Shown: positions 25,621 through 34,491, numbered from the stretch's first letter. The stretch is DNA of 47,604 bases from JAEDHM01 sp964368645 (GCA_964368645.1 CAYJBY010000022.1:1-47604), one strand, 5' to 3'. Translations and numbers: made by a program. The notes: generated by a model from the letters alone, not told the origin.

Positions 25621-25842
25621 ATGGTTAAACAGCATAACGGCAAATTTATTTTCGGAACCGTCAAGGTCGGCGAAAAAGGTCAAATCGTTATACCTAAGGA
25701 AGCTCGCGAGCAATACGGCATTAAGCCCTCGGATATGCTTTTGGTACTGGGCAACGAGGAGGGTATCGCCCTGCTTAATCCTGCCATATTTCAACAGCTT
25801 CTTGAGAAAACAATGACCAATATTAAGCCCATAAACGATTAA
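25621..25842 (+). CDS. AbrB/SpoVT-type transition-state regulator
   Basis: 73-residue DNA-binding protein. Start chosen at ATG 25621 with GGAGG eight bases upstream. The swapped-hairpin AbrB motif is clear: VKVGEKGQIVIPKEAREQYGIKPSDMLLVLG. It is the first gene of an operon with an ABC ATPase and permease, 12 bases ahead of the ATPase, and probably regulates it or acts as autorepressor (inference). Confidence 0.86.
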   Translation: MVKQHNGKFIFGTVKVGEKGQIVIPKEAREQYGIKPSDMLLVLGNEEGIALLNPAIFQQLLEKTMTNIKPIND

Positions 25843-25854
25843 GGGAGGTAAAAT

Positions 25855-26589
25855 ATGAACTCTATCGAGACGATTAACCTAGTTAAAAAATTCGGCGAGA
25901 AGGTGGCGGTCAATAACCTTAACCTTACGGTGGAAGAGGGCGAGCTGTTTTCGCTCCTAGGCGTCAACGGCGCAGGCAAGACCACCACGATTAAGATGCT
26001 CACCTGTCTAATCCGCCCCACCTCGGGCGACGCTTTGCTTGAGAACGTCAGCGTTCTGACCGATCCCCAGCACGTTAAAAAGATTACAAACGCATCTCCG
26101 CAGGAGACCGCTGTCGCCACCAAGCTGACGGTGGAGGAAAATCTTGTCTTTATGGCAGGGATTTACGGCTATCAAGGCGAGGAACTGAAAAACCGCGTCA
26201 ACGCAATGGTGGAAAAATTCCATCTTGAAGAGGTTATTAAGTCCAAGGCGTCGGTGCTTTCAGGCGGCTGGCAGCGCAGATTATCCATCGCGCTTGCTTT
26301 AATTTCCGAGCCTAAAATCCTCTTTTTGGACGAGCCGACACTGGGCTTGGACGTAATCGCCCGTAGAGAGCTTTGGAGAATAATCAAGGCGTTAAAAGGC
26401 AATACGACCATAGTTTTGACCACCCACTATATGGAAGAGGCGGAAGCCCTATCCGACCGTATCGGCATTATGTCGAAGGGCGAGCTTAAGGCAATAGGCA
26501 CCGCCGAGGAGCTGAAACAGCTAGCGGGCAAGGACAACTTCGAGGACGCGTTTATCGCAATCGCAGAGGGCGAGGAGGCAGGTTTATGA
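25855..26589 (+). CDS. ABC transporter ATP-binding protein (ABC-2 type)
   Basis: ATPase of an ABC-2 exporter. Walker A GVNGAGKTT (36-44), Q-loop SPQET (Gln83), Walker B ILFLDEPT (154-162) and H-loop LTTHYMEE are all intact. The signature reads LSGGWQRRL rather than the more usual LSGGMxxRL or LSGGQxxR, a Trp where this group normally has Met or Gln. 244 residues. GGGAGG lies upstream. It overlaps the permease by four bases (ATGA), a standard two-component exporter arrangement. Confidence 0.92.
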   Translation: MNSIETINLVKKFGEKVAVNNLNLTVEEGELFSLLGVNGAGKTTTIKMLTCLIRPTSGDALLENVSVLTDPQHVKKITNASPQETAVATKLTVEENLVFMAGIYGYQGEELKNRVNAMVEKFHLEEVIKSKASVLSGGWQRRLSIALALISEPKILFLDEPTLGLDVIARRELWRIIKALKGNTTIVLTTHYMEEAEALSDRIGIMSKGELKAIGTAEELKQLAGKDNFEDAFIAIAEGEEAGL

Positions 26590-27395
26590 GAAGAGCATTG
26601 ATTTTTGCAAAAAGGAATATTACCGAGATTTTCAGAGATCCCATTAGCTATATTTTCTGTTTGGCTATGCCGCTTTTGCTGTTGGCGTTTATGTACGGCG
26701 TTTTCTACGATCCCCAAACCTCTTACTGGTTTTCTTTGGATTTGCTGACGCCCGGAATTATGACCTTCAGCTACTCCTTTACGATGCTGTATATGGCTCT
26801 GTTGGTGTCTAAGGACAGAACCACGGCGTTTTTAACCCGTCTTTTCACCTCTCCTATGACCACGGTCGACTTCGTTATCGGCTATACCCTGCCCGGACTG
26901 ATTCTCTCCTTGGTTGAGGCGTTTATATGCGGTTTCGAGGGCTTGATTATCGGCTGGATTGCCCACACTCCTCTTAACGTAGGCGGTATGCTGCTTTGCA
27001 TTCTGAGTCAGCTCCCCATTATGTTTATGTTTATAGGCTTCGGTATCCTCTTCGGAACAATCTTCAACGACAAAGCCGCCCCCGGTATCTGCTCCGCTAT
27101 TATCTCCGCTTGCGGTATGTTCAGCGGTGCCTGGCTTCCTATCGAAATGTATAGGCAGTCGGCAAAGGGCTTTTATATCTTCTGCAAAATACTCCCCTTT
27201 TACCCTTCCACCCTTTCGGGCAGACTGGCGTTAGGTCTTAGCGAAAACACCCAAGCGGCTTTCACCGCAACAGGCTTCGGATATGAAAACGGCGCGTTGT
27301 GGATAGGAATTGCAACCGCTTTAGCCTATGCTTTGGTGGTTTATATCGGTTCGATTTGCGCTTTTGTGGGAAGATTTAAGAGCGATAAAAAGTAA
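26586..27395 (+). CDS. ABC-2 type permease
   Basis: 269 residues with about six membrane segments and the N-terminal amphipathic RNITEIFRDP typical of ABC-2 (DrrB/NodJ-like) permeases. It partners the ATPase just upstream (ATGA overlap). It probably exports a drug, lipid or glycan precursor; substrate unknown. Followed by two terminators. Confidence 0.88.
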   Translation: MRRALIFAKRNITEIFRDPISYIFCLAMPLLLLAFMYGVFYDPQTSYWFSLDLLTPGIMTFSYSFTMLYMALLVSKDRTTAFLTRLFTSPMTTVDFVIGYTLPGLILSLVEAFICGFEGLIIGWIAHTPLNVGGMLLCILSQLPIMFMFIGFGILFGTIFNDKAAPGICSAIISACGMFSGAWLPIEMYRQSAKGFYIFCKILPFYPSTLSGRLALGLSENTQAAFTATGFGYENGALWIGIATALAYALVVYIGSICAFVGRFKSDKK

Positions 27396-27498
27396 TCCGC
27401 GCAAGACGCAAACCGTGCGTTTCAATTATCCGTTAGGTGTAACGCATATCCCATCGCTATCACTTGGATATGGTTCATATCAAAGCACGTTTATCAAA

Positions 27499-27530
27499 GA
27501 AAAGCCCGTAAGTTTTACGGGCTTTTCTTT
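27499..27530 (+). terminator. Terminator of the AbrB/ABC operon
   Basis: AAAGCCCGTAA (27501-27511), GTT, TTACGGGCTTTT (27515-27526). Confidence 0.85.
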
Positions 27531-27560
27531 ATCCGTTTCGTCAAAATCCAGTGATTAATC

Positions 27561-27591
27561 AGTGCGCCGTCACAGGTACTGCGCACTTTTT
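27561..27591 (+). terminator. Second intrinsic terminator
   Basis: AGTGCGC (27561-27567) and GCGCACT (27581-27587), followed by a short T run. It lies between the ABC operon and the ATPase promoter. Confidence 0.5.
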
Positions 27592-27655
27592 GCGGCGACG
27601 GTTAGTTCGGAACGAATATTCTTCCTTTACCTCTAAAAAGATTTTTATTTCGCCG

Positions 27656-27685
27656 TTGACACGCGCGCGCTAGGTGTGATAGAAT
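27656..27685 (+). promoter_or_regulatory. Promoter of the P-type ATPase gene
   Basis: TTGACA (27656-27661), 18-base spacer, TAGAAT (27680-27685). The predicted start at about 27691 coincides with the first base of the riboswitch-like leader. Confidence 0.75.
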
Positions 27686-27687
27686 AC

Positions 27688-27820
27688 GTTAAAGAGGCAG
27701 TAGTTATAATTGTATTTGTCACCAACACGTCAACAGGCACGGGCATACGCGCCGTATGACTGGCAGTACAGCCCCCTTTGAGGTAACAAGACTCTTGGGC
27801 AACCAAGAGTTTATTTTTTT
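27688..27820 (+). promoter_or_regulatory. yybP-ykoY-like (manganese) riboswitch with terminator
   Basis: The leader opens with AAAGAGGCAGTAG (27691-27703), close to the AAAGGGGAGTAG that begins yybP-ykoY aptamers. It contains CGTCAACA (27728-27735) and ends with AACAAGACTCTT (27785-27796), resembling the conserved GCAAGACC end. AAGAG at the 5' end can pair with CTCTT at the 3' end (P1). That CTCTT is also the 5' arm of an intrinsic terminator, ACTCTTGG-GCAA-CCAAGAGT (27791-27810) plus TTATTTTTTT. So P1 and terminator are exclusive: metal-bound aptamer should let transcription continue. yybP-ykoY RNAs sense Mn2+ and typically control exporters and P-type ATPases, exactly the gene here. Assigned by motif and context, not by covariance model. 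Confidence 0.68.
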
Positions 27821-27845
27821 AGAAAAAGCATAAGGAGCTTTGGCA

Positions 27846-30548
27846 ATGAATTATTTCAGTCAAAACAAACAACAGGCTTTGGACGACTTTAACGTAACCC
27901 CCCAAGGGCTTACCGACGCCGAAGCCGCCGAAAGACTTGCCCAACAGGGCAAAAACGAGCTTGCTCAGGGCAAGAAAAAAAGTAAAGCCGCCAAATTTTT
28001 CTCACAGTTTGCGGATACTATGATTCTGGTTCTGCTGGTCGCCGCCGTCGTTTCCGCGATATTGGCATTGGTGGAGAACAAGCCCACAGAGCTGATTGAC
28101 AGCGGTATCATTCTGCTGATAGTCGTTATCAACGCTATTATCGGTTACATTCAGGAGAACAAAGCCGAAGCCGCGTTGGAGGCTCTTAAAAATATGAATA
28201 AGCCGTTCTGCAAGGTTATCCGTAACGGTAACGTGCTGAGCGTCAGAAGCGAGGACATCGTTTGCGGCGACGTTATCGACCTGGAAGCAGGCGACATTGT
28301 TCCTGCCGATATACGTTTAATCACCTCCTCTTCCTTAAAGATAGAGGAAGCCGCACTCACAGGCGAGTCTGTTCCCTCCGAAAAGGACTGCGAGCATATT
28401 GCCGCGGAAAACGCGCCCTTAGGCGACCGCAGTAATATGGCTTACTCCAGCGGCGTAGTTGCTTACGGACACGGCACGGGCGTTGTGGTTGCCACCGGAA
28501 TGAATACTGAGGTCGGCAAAATCGCCAAGATGCTGAACGAAAGCGACGAAATGAAAACTCCTCTTCAAAAACAGCTTGCGAAAACCGCTAAGGTTTTGAC
28601 TTGGATTATACTGGTTATCGCCGTGATTATCTTCGGCGTTATCCTTATAAAGACCGCCGTTGATCCCGATAAGGCTTTGGGTACGGACGTTATTACAGGC
28701 GCGTTTATGACCGCGGTAGCTATCGCGGTTGCGGCAATCCCCGAGGGTTTGCCTGCCGTAGTTACCATTGTTTTGAGTATCGGCGTTCAGCTGATGAGCA
28801 AGCGTAACGCTATTATCCGCAACCTGCCCGCGGTGGAAACCTTGGGTTGCTGTGAAATAATCTGCTCCGACAAGACGGGTACGCTGACTCTTAACCAAAT
28901 GACGGTTAAGGAAGTGTTTACCCTAAGCGGCGGCAGCAATACGGCGGAGGACGCAAGTAACGAGGGAGATACTTCCCTGCTCATACGCGCTATGGCATTG
29001 TGCAACGACACCCGAATCGGCAAGGAAGACAAGCTTTTAGGCGATCCTACCGAAACGGCGTTGGTGGCGTATGCTCGTAACAAGGATATTGATTATTCCG
29101 CACTTTGCGCCGAATGGACCAGAGTTGACGAAATGCCCTTCGACAGCGTTCGTAAGCTGATGACCACAGTCAACCGCAACGGCGACGTGACCGTAGCACA
29201 CGCTAAGGGCGCTCCCGAGCTTTTGCTTAACCGCTGTTCCTCTATAATGGTGAACGGAGAAGTAAGAGCGTTGACCGACGAGGACGAAGAGGCTATAAGA
29301 GCCGCTAACAAGGCTATGGCAGACAAGGCTCTGCGCGTTCTCGGTATCGCCGTGAAGTTTGACGAGTTGGAAGGCGAGAATATGGAGCACAACCTGATTT
29401 TCGTAGGGCTTGTGGGTATGATAGATCCTCCCCGTAAGGAAGTTAAGGACGCGGTTAAGGTTTGCCGTAAGGCAGGTATGACTCCGCTTATGATTACAGG
29501 CGACCACAAGGATACTGCCGCCGCAATCGCAAGAGAAATAGGCATTTTAACAGAGGGCAAAAAGGTTATCACAGGTGCGGAAATCGACGAGATTCCCGAC
29601 GACGAGTTTGCGAAAATCATTAGGGATTATGCGGTTTTCGCCAGAGTCAGCCCCGAAAACAAGGTGCGTATCGTCAAAGCTTACAAGTCGCTTGATAAGG
29701 TCGTTGCGATGACGGGCGACGGCGTAAACGACGCTCCCAGTATTAAGGAAGCGGATATCGGTATCGGTATGGGTATTACGGGTACCGACGTCAGCAAGGG
29801 CGCGGCGGATATGGTCTTGGCAGACGACAACTTCGCCACCATTATCGGTGCGGTTGAGGAAGGACGTAAGATTTACAGCAACATTACAAAAGCTATTCAG
29901 TATCTGCTGTCCGCTAATATCGCGGAGGTGCTTTGCCTCTTCATCGCCACATTGATACTGCCCAGCGGTCAAAGCTTCTTAACCCCCGTTATGATTTTGT
30001 GGGTTAACCTCGTAACCGACTCCCTGCCTGCTTTGGCTCTCGGTATGGAAAAAGCCGAAAAGGACGTTATGAACTATCCGCCAAGACAAAATCACGGCAG
30101 TCTTTTCGCAGGGAAAATGGGTATCGATATTGTTATCCAAGGACTTATGCAGACAGGATTGGTTATGGCTTCCTTCTGTATCGGCAATTACTGCTTCGGC
30201 GCACATCACGAAATCGGTATGACAATGGCGTTCATCACCCTTTGCTTGATTCAGCTCTTCCACTGCTACAACCTTAAGAGCCGCACGGGAACAATATTCC
30301 ACAAGAGCATAATAGACAACGGCTTTATGAATTTGAGCTTTGGTATCGGCGTTGCCTTGATGGTTCTCGTCACATTAGTGCCCGGACTCAATACTTGGTT
30401 CAACGTGGTTTATATTCAGCCCGTGGAATACGTTATAGCCGTTGCTCTCTCTCTTGCTGTAATACCTATGGTGGAATTGCAGAAACTGATTGAGCGCAAG
30501 ATGAACAAAACAAAAAGTGCCGAGTACACTGTAAGCGAGCTAGCCTAA
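27846..30548 (+). CDS. Type II P-type cation ATPase (Ca2+/Mn2+ transporting)
   Basis: Exports or sequesters a divalent cation at the cost of ATP. 900 residues from the ATG at 27846 (AAGGAG nine bases upstream; a TTG two codons earlier is too close to it). Motifs: TGESVP (actuator), PEGLPAVVT in helix 4, phosphorylation site CSDKTGTLT (Asp342), KGAPE, TGDHKDTA, TGDGVNDAPS and helix-6 NLVTDSLPALALG. This is the IIA/SPCA (PMR1, YloB) pattern. The helix-4 PEGL and helix-6 NxxTD residues form one cation site. The yybP-ykoY-like riboswitch upstream argues for Mn2+ efflux under excess manganese; Ca2+ transport is possible as well. Confidence 0.92.
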   Translation: MNYFSQNKQQALDDFNVTPQGLTDAEAAERLAQQGKNELAQGKKKSKAAKFFSQFADTMILVLLVAAVVSAILALVENKPTELIDSGIILLIVVINAIIGYIQENKAEAALEALKNMNKPFCKVIRNGNVLSVRSEDIVCGDVIDLEAGDIVPADIRLITSSSLKIEEAALTGESVPSEKDCEHIAAENAPLGDRSNMAYSSGVVAYGHGTGVVVATGMNTEVGKIAKMLNESDEMKTPLQKQLAKTAKVLTWIILVIAVIIFGVILIKTAVDPDKALGTDVITGAFMTAVAIAVAAIPEGLPAVVTIVLSIGVQLMSKRNAIIRNLPAVETLGCCEIICSDKTGTLTLNQMTVKEVFTLSGGSNTAEDASNEGDTSLLIRAMALCNDTRIGKEDKLLGDPTETALVAYARNKDIDYSALCAEWTRVDEMPFDSVRKLMTTVNRNGDVTVAHAKGAPELLLNRCSSIMVNGEVRALTDEDEEAIRAANKAMADKALRVLGIAVKFDELEGENMEHNLIFVGLVGMIDPPRKEVKDAVKVCRKAGMTPLMITGDHKDTAAAIAREIGILTEGKKVITGAEIDEIPDDEFAKIIRDYAVFARVSPENKVRIVKAYKSLDKVVAMTGDGVNDAPSIKEADIGIGMGITGTDVSKGAADMVLADDNFATIIGAVEEGRKIYSNITKAIQYLLSANIAEVLCLFIATLILPSGQSFLTPVMILWVNLVTDSLPALALGMEKAEKDVMNYPPRQNHGSLFAGKMGIDIVIQGLMQTGLVMASFCIGNYCFGAHHEIGMTMAFITLCLIQLFHCYNLKSRTGTIFHKSIIDNGFMNLSFGIGVALMVLVTLVPGLNTWFNVVYIQPVEYVIAVALSLAVIPMVELQKLIERKMNKTKSAEYTVSELA

Positions 30549-30658
30549 TAACTCCCTTATAATACTTGATATAATAACAACCTTAATTAAAACAATAAAC
30601 ACTAAAGCAGTAAACGCAGGCGAAAGCCTACTCCACTAAACTAAAAGAGGCTATTAAA

Positions 30659-32128
30659 ATGGAAAAAGGTCTTTTTGACATTGCAACAATTAAGGAATAC
30701 GTAGAAACAATGTGCGCTTTCGGTCCCCGATTGACGGGGTCGGAGGCGCATAACCTTTATATTGACTTCTTAGAGGACAAGCTTAGGTCTTTCGGCTATG
30801 AGGTTAAAGAGGATTATTATACTCTTAACCGTTGGAAACCCAAAAACTGGAGTTTAACCTATCAGGATAAGGGCGTAACCGTTGAAATGCCCACCTCGTA
30901 CTACCCTTACAGCGGTTGTACCTCGGCAAAGGGCGTTACCGCCCCTATGAAGTGGTGCGGTAAAGGCGTTTTTTCTTCCTTTATCGGCTCACGGGACAAA
31001 ATCGCCGTTATCAGTATGCCTGTAATCGAGGCTCCCTGCGGCTTGGTTTTCAAAAAACGCTACACCTATCCCCACGACTTCGTTCCGCCGACAGTGCAGA
31101 GTAATCCTGTAGTGGCGAGTTTCGTTATGGCTCCCATACTGCCGCTGGCTAAAGCCGCAGGAACAAAGGGCGTTATCTGCATAATGGACGATTGCAGTGA
31201 CGACAACGGCAAGTATCAGTACCTGCCTTTTATCAAAACCTACGCAGGCGTTCCAGCCCTTTGGATAACAAAATCTCAGGGCGAACAGATTATGGAAGCC
31301 GCCAAACGCGGCGAAAAAGCCACCCTTACGTTAGACGCAGAGGTAATCAAAAACACCCCTACGCGTACAATTCACGCCGTGCTTAAGGGTAGCGACGAAA
31401 AGGAAAGCATATTAGTCAACACCCATACAGACGGCACTAACGCCTTTGAGGAGAATGCAGGCATTGCCCTGTTGAGTCTAGCCAAATACTTTGCCGAAAA
31501 GCCTGCCGAGGAGCGGAAAAAGACCATTGTTTTCAGTTTTGTAACAGGACATTTTCAGCTTAACCAGTTCGGCGACGCGCTTAATCAAGCGTCTTCCGCC
31601 TTTTTAGACGACCACAAAGAGTATTGGGACGGAAAAGGCGACAACCTTAGAGCTGTCGCAGGCTTGACCTTAGAACACCTTGGCTGTACCGATTGGGCGG
31701 ATAACGAAGACCACTCGGAATTCAGAAAAGTAAACGACGTTGCTCCCGAGCTTGTATATACTTCCAACGACATTACCGCTCGGTTGTATTACGATATTAT
31801 CAAAAAAAGACAGATGACGCGCACGCTTCTGCTCTCTCCGAAAAATCTCGTGCATTTCGGTGAAGGACAGCCTATTTACAAAAGGCATATACCTTCGATT
31901 TCCCTCTGCCCCGGCCCCGACTATCTTTGCAATATCGCTCCGAACGGCTATATTGACAAAATTAATTATCAGCTTTTTGCCGAACAGGTTGAAACTTTTA
32001 AGTACATAATCGAAGTACTGCAAAACAAATCCAGAGGAGAACTGGGCACTAACGATTGGTTCAATTTCGGCTTTGTTTTTGAAGATATATCGCTGAAACG
32101 GCTTTTTGCGAAAAAGCTTGAGGACTGA
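30659..32128 (+). CDS. PA-domain/M28-like metallopeptidase homologue
   Basis: 489 residues, no signal peptide. The fold follows M28 (aminopeptidase) proteins: an N-terminal FGPRLTGSEAHN element, a protease-associated (PA) insert at about 100-235 and the peptidase-like core after 255. The metal residues are altered: NTHTDG keeps the HxD, but the following GxNDN is FEEN, the catalytic EE is replaced by TGHF (FSFVTGHFQ), and a later Asp appears as LTLEHLG. A related group with THTDGxNAxEEN occurs in other bacteria. Either an unusual metal site or a non-peptidase function; activity cannot be assumed. AGAGG precedes the ATG. Confidence 0.75.
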   Translation: MEKGLFDIATIKEYVETMCAFGPRLTGSEAHNLYIDFLEDKLRSFGYEVKEDYYTLNRWKPKNWSLTYQDKGVTVEMPTSYYPYSGCTSAKGVTAPMKWCGKGVFSSFIGSRDKIAVISMPVIEAPCGLVFKKRYTYPHDFVPPTVQSNPVVASFVMAPILPLAKAAGTKGVICIMDDCSDDNGKYQYLPFIKTYAGVPALWITKSQGEQIMEAAKRGEKATLTLDAEVIKNTPTRTIHAVLKGSDEKESILVNTHTDGTNAFEENAGIALLSLAKYFAEKPAEERKKTIVFSFVTGHFQLNQFGDALNQASSAFLDDHKEYWDGKGDNLRAVAGLTLEHLGCTDWADNEDHSEFRKVNDVAPELVYTSNDITARLYYDIIKKRQMTRTLLLSPKNLVHFGEGQPIYKRHIPSISLCPGPDYLCNIAPNGYIDKINYQLFAEQVETFKYIIEVLQNKSRGELGTNDWFNFGFVFEDISLKRLFAKKLED

Positions 32129-32269
32129 TAACTAAGCTAAAAAACTCCTAATCAAAAAGTCAGCGCAACGGTCTATTATCGCCCGTGGGTGGCAACAGCG
32201 GATTAAAGCGAGTAATTGAGCTTGTAAAAGTATCTTCTATACCGAACTAACATCAACGAACGTACATAA
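32129..32269. other. Intergenic region, no gene seen
   Basis: From the end of the PA/M28-like gene to the minisatellite. No terminator or open frame recognised. Confidence 0.4.
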
Positions 32270-32586
32270 TCAATCCATAGACCGCATCAATTATATTGCA
32301 CTAGCCTATTATATTGTACGAATCAATTTATAGTACGAATTAATCTATTGTACGAATCAGTTTTTATAGATAACTAATCAGTTTTTATAGAACGATTCAA
32401 CCAACAGTACGATTCAATTTATAGTGCGATTTAACCATAGTACAAACCAATCTATAGTACGAACCAACCATAGTACGATTTAACCATAGTACGATTTAAC
32501 CACAGTACGATTTAACCACAGTTCGATTTAACCACAGTTCGATTTAACCACAGTTCGATTTAACCACAGTTCGATTTAACCAACAG
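32270..32586. repeat. Graded 16-17-base minisatellite
   Basis: About 16-18 tandem copies of a unit close to GATTTAACCACAGTTC. The right-most copies are identical (five in a row at about 32509-32588), and copies become steadily more diverged leftward (GAATCAATTTATAGTAC). It lies between two convergent genes. Confidence 0.8.
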
Positions 32587-32589
32587 AAA

Positions 32590-32633
32590 AACCGCTCCTG
32601 CCGATAGACTGGTCTATCCTGCAAGAGCGGTTA
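32590..32633 (-). terminator. Terminator of the trpB gene
   Basis: AACCGCTC-CTGC and GCAAG-AGCGGTT form a long stem with further pairing (GATAGACTGGTCTATC inside). A/T runs lie on both sides. On the minus strand it follows trpB. Confidence 0.75.
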
Positions 32634-32634
32634 T

Positions 32635-32844
32635 TTTTTAACATTTCAAATCTTTTTTGAGTTAAGGATTATTATTTGTCCACCTTGGGNNNNNNNNNNN
32701 NNNNNNNNNNNNNNNNNNNNNNNNNNNNNNNNNNNNNNNNNNNNNNNNNNNNNNNNNNNNNNNNNNNNNNNNNNNNNNNNNNNNNNNNNTTTTTAACATT
32801 TCAAATCTTTTTTGAGTTAAGGATTATTATTTGTCCACCTTGGG
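32635..32844. other. Assembly gap with 55-base duplicated flanks
   Basis: Bases 32635-32689 and 32790-32844 are identical and the 100 Ns lie between them. The right copy includes the last six codons of trpB. As at 15430, this looks like an unmerged overlap of two contigs. Confidence 0.85.
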
Positions 32845-34197
32845 CAGTTTGCTGAAGCCGATTTCAAGATCTGCGTCAGTAGGTATAAAGTCGGTTAAGG
32901 TGCCGTCGTTGAACTGCTTGTACGCAGACATATCGAAGTAACCTGTGCCCGTAAGTCCGAACAAAATAGTCTTTTTCTCGCCGGTTTCCTTGCACTTCAA
33001 CGCCTCGTCGATTGCGACCTTAATAGCGTGAGAGGACTCGGGAGCAGGGAGAATACCCTCTACTCTTGCAAACTTTTCAGCCGCCTCGAAAACCTTGGTC
33101 TGCGTTACAGACGTTGCCTCGATGTAACCGTCGTGATACAGCTTGGAAAGAATAGGGTTCATACCGTGATAACGTAAGCCGCCTGCGTGGTTGGGAGCAG
33201 GTATATAATCACAGCCTAGAGTGTACATCTTCATCAGAGGTATCATTTTGCCTGTGTCGCCGAAGTCGTAAGCGTAACGTCCGCGAGTTATGGAAGGACA
33301 GGAAGCAGGCTCTACCGCTATGATGCGAGGATTAGCTATGCCCTTAAGCTTGTCCGCAATAAAGGGAGAGATTAAGCCGCCTAAGTTGGAACCGCCGCCT
33401 GCGCAACCGATTACTATGTCAGGGTACTTGTCGTACTTGTCCATAGCGATTTTGCATTCCTCTCCAATTACGGTCTGATGCAATAGCACGTAGTCCAAAA
33501 CACTGCCCAGAACGTATTTGCAACCGGGCTTGTTCATCGCTACTTCCACTGCCTCGCTGACTGCACAGCCGAGGGAGCCGCCAGTGCCGGGGTGTTCCGC
33601 CAAAATTTTGCGGCCGACAGCGGTGGTTTCGGAAGGAGAAGGGGTTACTCTTGCGCCGTAAGTGCGCATCACCTCGCGTCTGTGAGGCTTTTGCTCCGAG
33701 CTTACCTTAACCATAAACACGTCTAGATCGATACCATAGAACGCACACGCCATTGATAAGGCGGTGCCCCACTGTCCTGCACCCGTTTCGGTGGTTAGTG
33801 AGGTCAAGCCCTCCTGCTTTGCGTAGTAGGCTTGAGCTACCGCGCTGTTGAGCTTATGAGAACCCGAGGTGTTGTTGCCCTCGAATTTGTAATATATCTC
33901 GGCAGGAGTGTCCAATAACTTCTCCAGCCAATAGGCTCTCACCAGCGGTGACGGACGGAACATTGTGTAGAAGTCCATAATGCCCTTGGGTATTTCTATA
34001 AATTCGTCAGTGGTGTTAAGCTCTTGCTTGACCAACTCTTTGCAGAGGATCGGCTCCAATTCGGCAGCCGTCACAGGAGCTAAGGTTGCAGGGTTGAGTA
34101 TAGGATCGTGAGGTTCCTTCATCAACACCTTGTAGTTATGCCAATACTTAGGCATCTCCTGCTCTGACAAATAAATCTTGGTTGGGATAGTCTTCAT
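32827..34197 (-). CDS. trpB: Tryptophan synthase beta subunit-like, TrpB2 type
   Basis: PLP enzyme that joins indole and serine to tryptophan. 456 residues from the ATG at 34195-34197 (GGAGG eight bases upstream). GSHKLNSA holds the PLP lysine, ETGAGQWGTA the beta-subunit signature, GCAGGGSNLGG the phosphate loop. The extra N-terminal segment and the SPxLVRAYWLEKLL element mark the TrpB2/TIGR01415 class, found without a TrpA partner. No trpA or other trp gene is in the window, so the enzyme probably uses free indole or salvages it. Controlled by a Trp T-box. The start of the adjoining N gap does not affect the protein. Confidence 0.92.
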   Translation of the reverse strand: MKTIPTKIYLSEQEMPKYWHNYKVLMKEPHDPILNPATLAPVTAAELEPILCKELVKQELNTTDEFIEIPKGIMDFYTMFRPSPLVRAYWLEKLLDTPAEIYYKFEGNNTSGSHKLNSAVAQAYYAKQEGLTSLTTETGAGQWGTALSMACAFYGIDLDVFMVKVSSEQKPHRREVMRTYGARVTPSPSETTAVGRKILAEHPGTGGSLGCAVSEAVEVAMNKPGCKYVLGSVLDYVLLHQTVIGEECKIAMDKYDKYPDIVIGCAGGGSNLGGLISPFIADKLKGIANPRIIAVEPASCPSITRGRYAYDFGDTGKMIPLMKMYTLGCDYIPAPNHAGGLRYHGMNPILSKLYHDGYIEATSVTQTKVFEAAEKFARVEGILPAPESSHAIKVAIDEALKCKETGEKKTILFGLTGTGYFDMSAYKQFNDGTLTDFIPTDADLEIGFSKLPKVDK

Positions 34198-34215
34198 GGT
34201 CATTACCTCCTTTTT

Positions 34216-34490
34216 TTGATATAAAATAAATCCCGAACAGATTGCTCTGTTCGGGACGATTGTCATTATCGCGGTACCACCCGATTTCGCCAATGCGTTG
34301 CCGCATCGACCTTGTACGAATATCGCTATTCGTATCCTTAACGCAGATTCACGTCAGGGGATACTAACTTCCCCCCTGCCCTCAATAGTCCATTCGTCCG
34401 TGCCGCTAACTCCGTCACACCAACCCGAAGCTCTCTGAATACCGAAACACGAATTACTACTCTATCTCAGCGGTTTGATTAAGTTGCTAT
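34216..34490 (-). promoter_or_regulatory. Trp-specific T-box leader of trpB
   Basis: Minus strand. The T-box sequence GGGTGGTACCGCG lies at 34270-34282 and is followed by a terminator GTCCCGAACAGA-GCAA-TCTGTTCGGGAT (34231-34256) with TTTATTTT. Stem I shows AGAGTAGTA and CAGAGAGC with GGTTGGTG. The specifier loop GAATGGAC offers TGG (34390-34392), the tryptophan codon, followed by A. Uncharged tRNA-Trp would stabilise the antiterminator and switch trpB on. Confidence 0.92.
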
Positions 34491-34491
34491 C

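Noticed and set aside
32270..32586. CRISPR array
   Set aside because: Units are 16-17 bases with no spacers and no cas genes.
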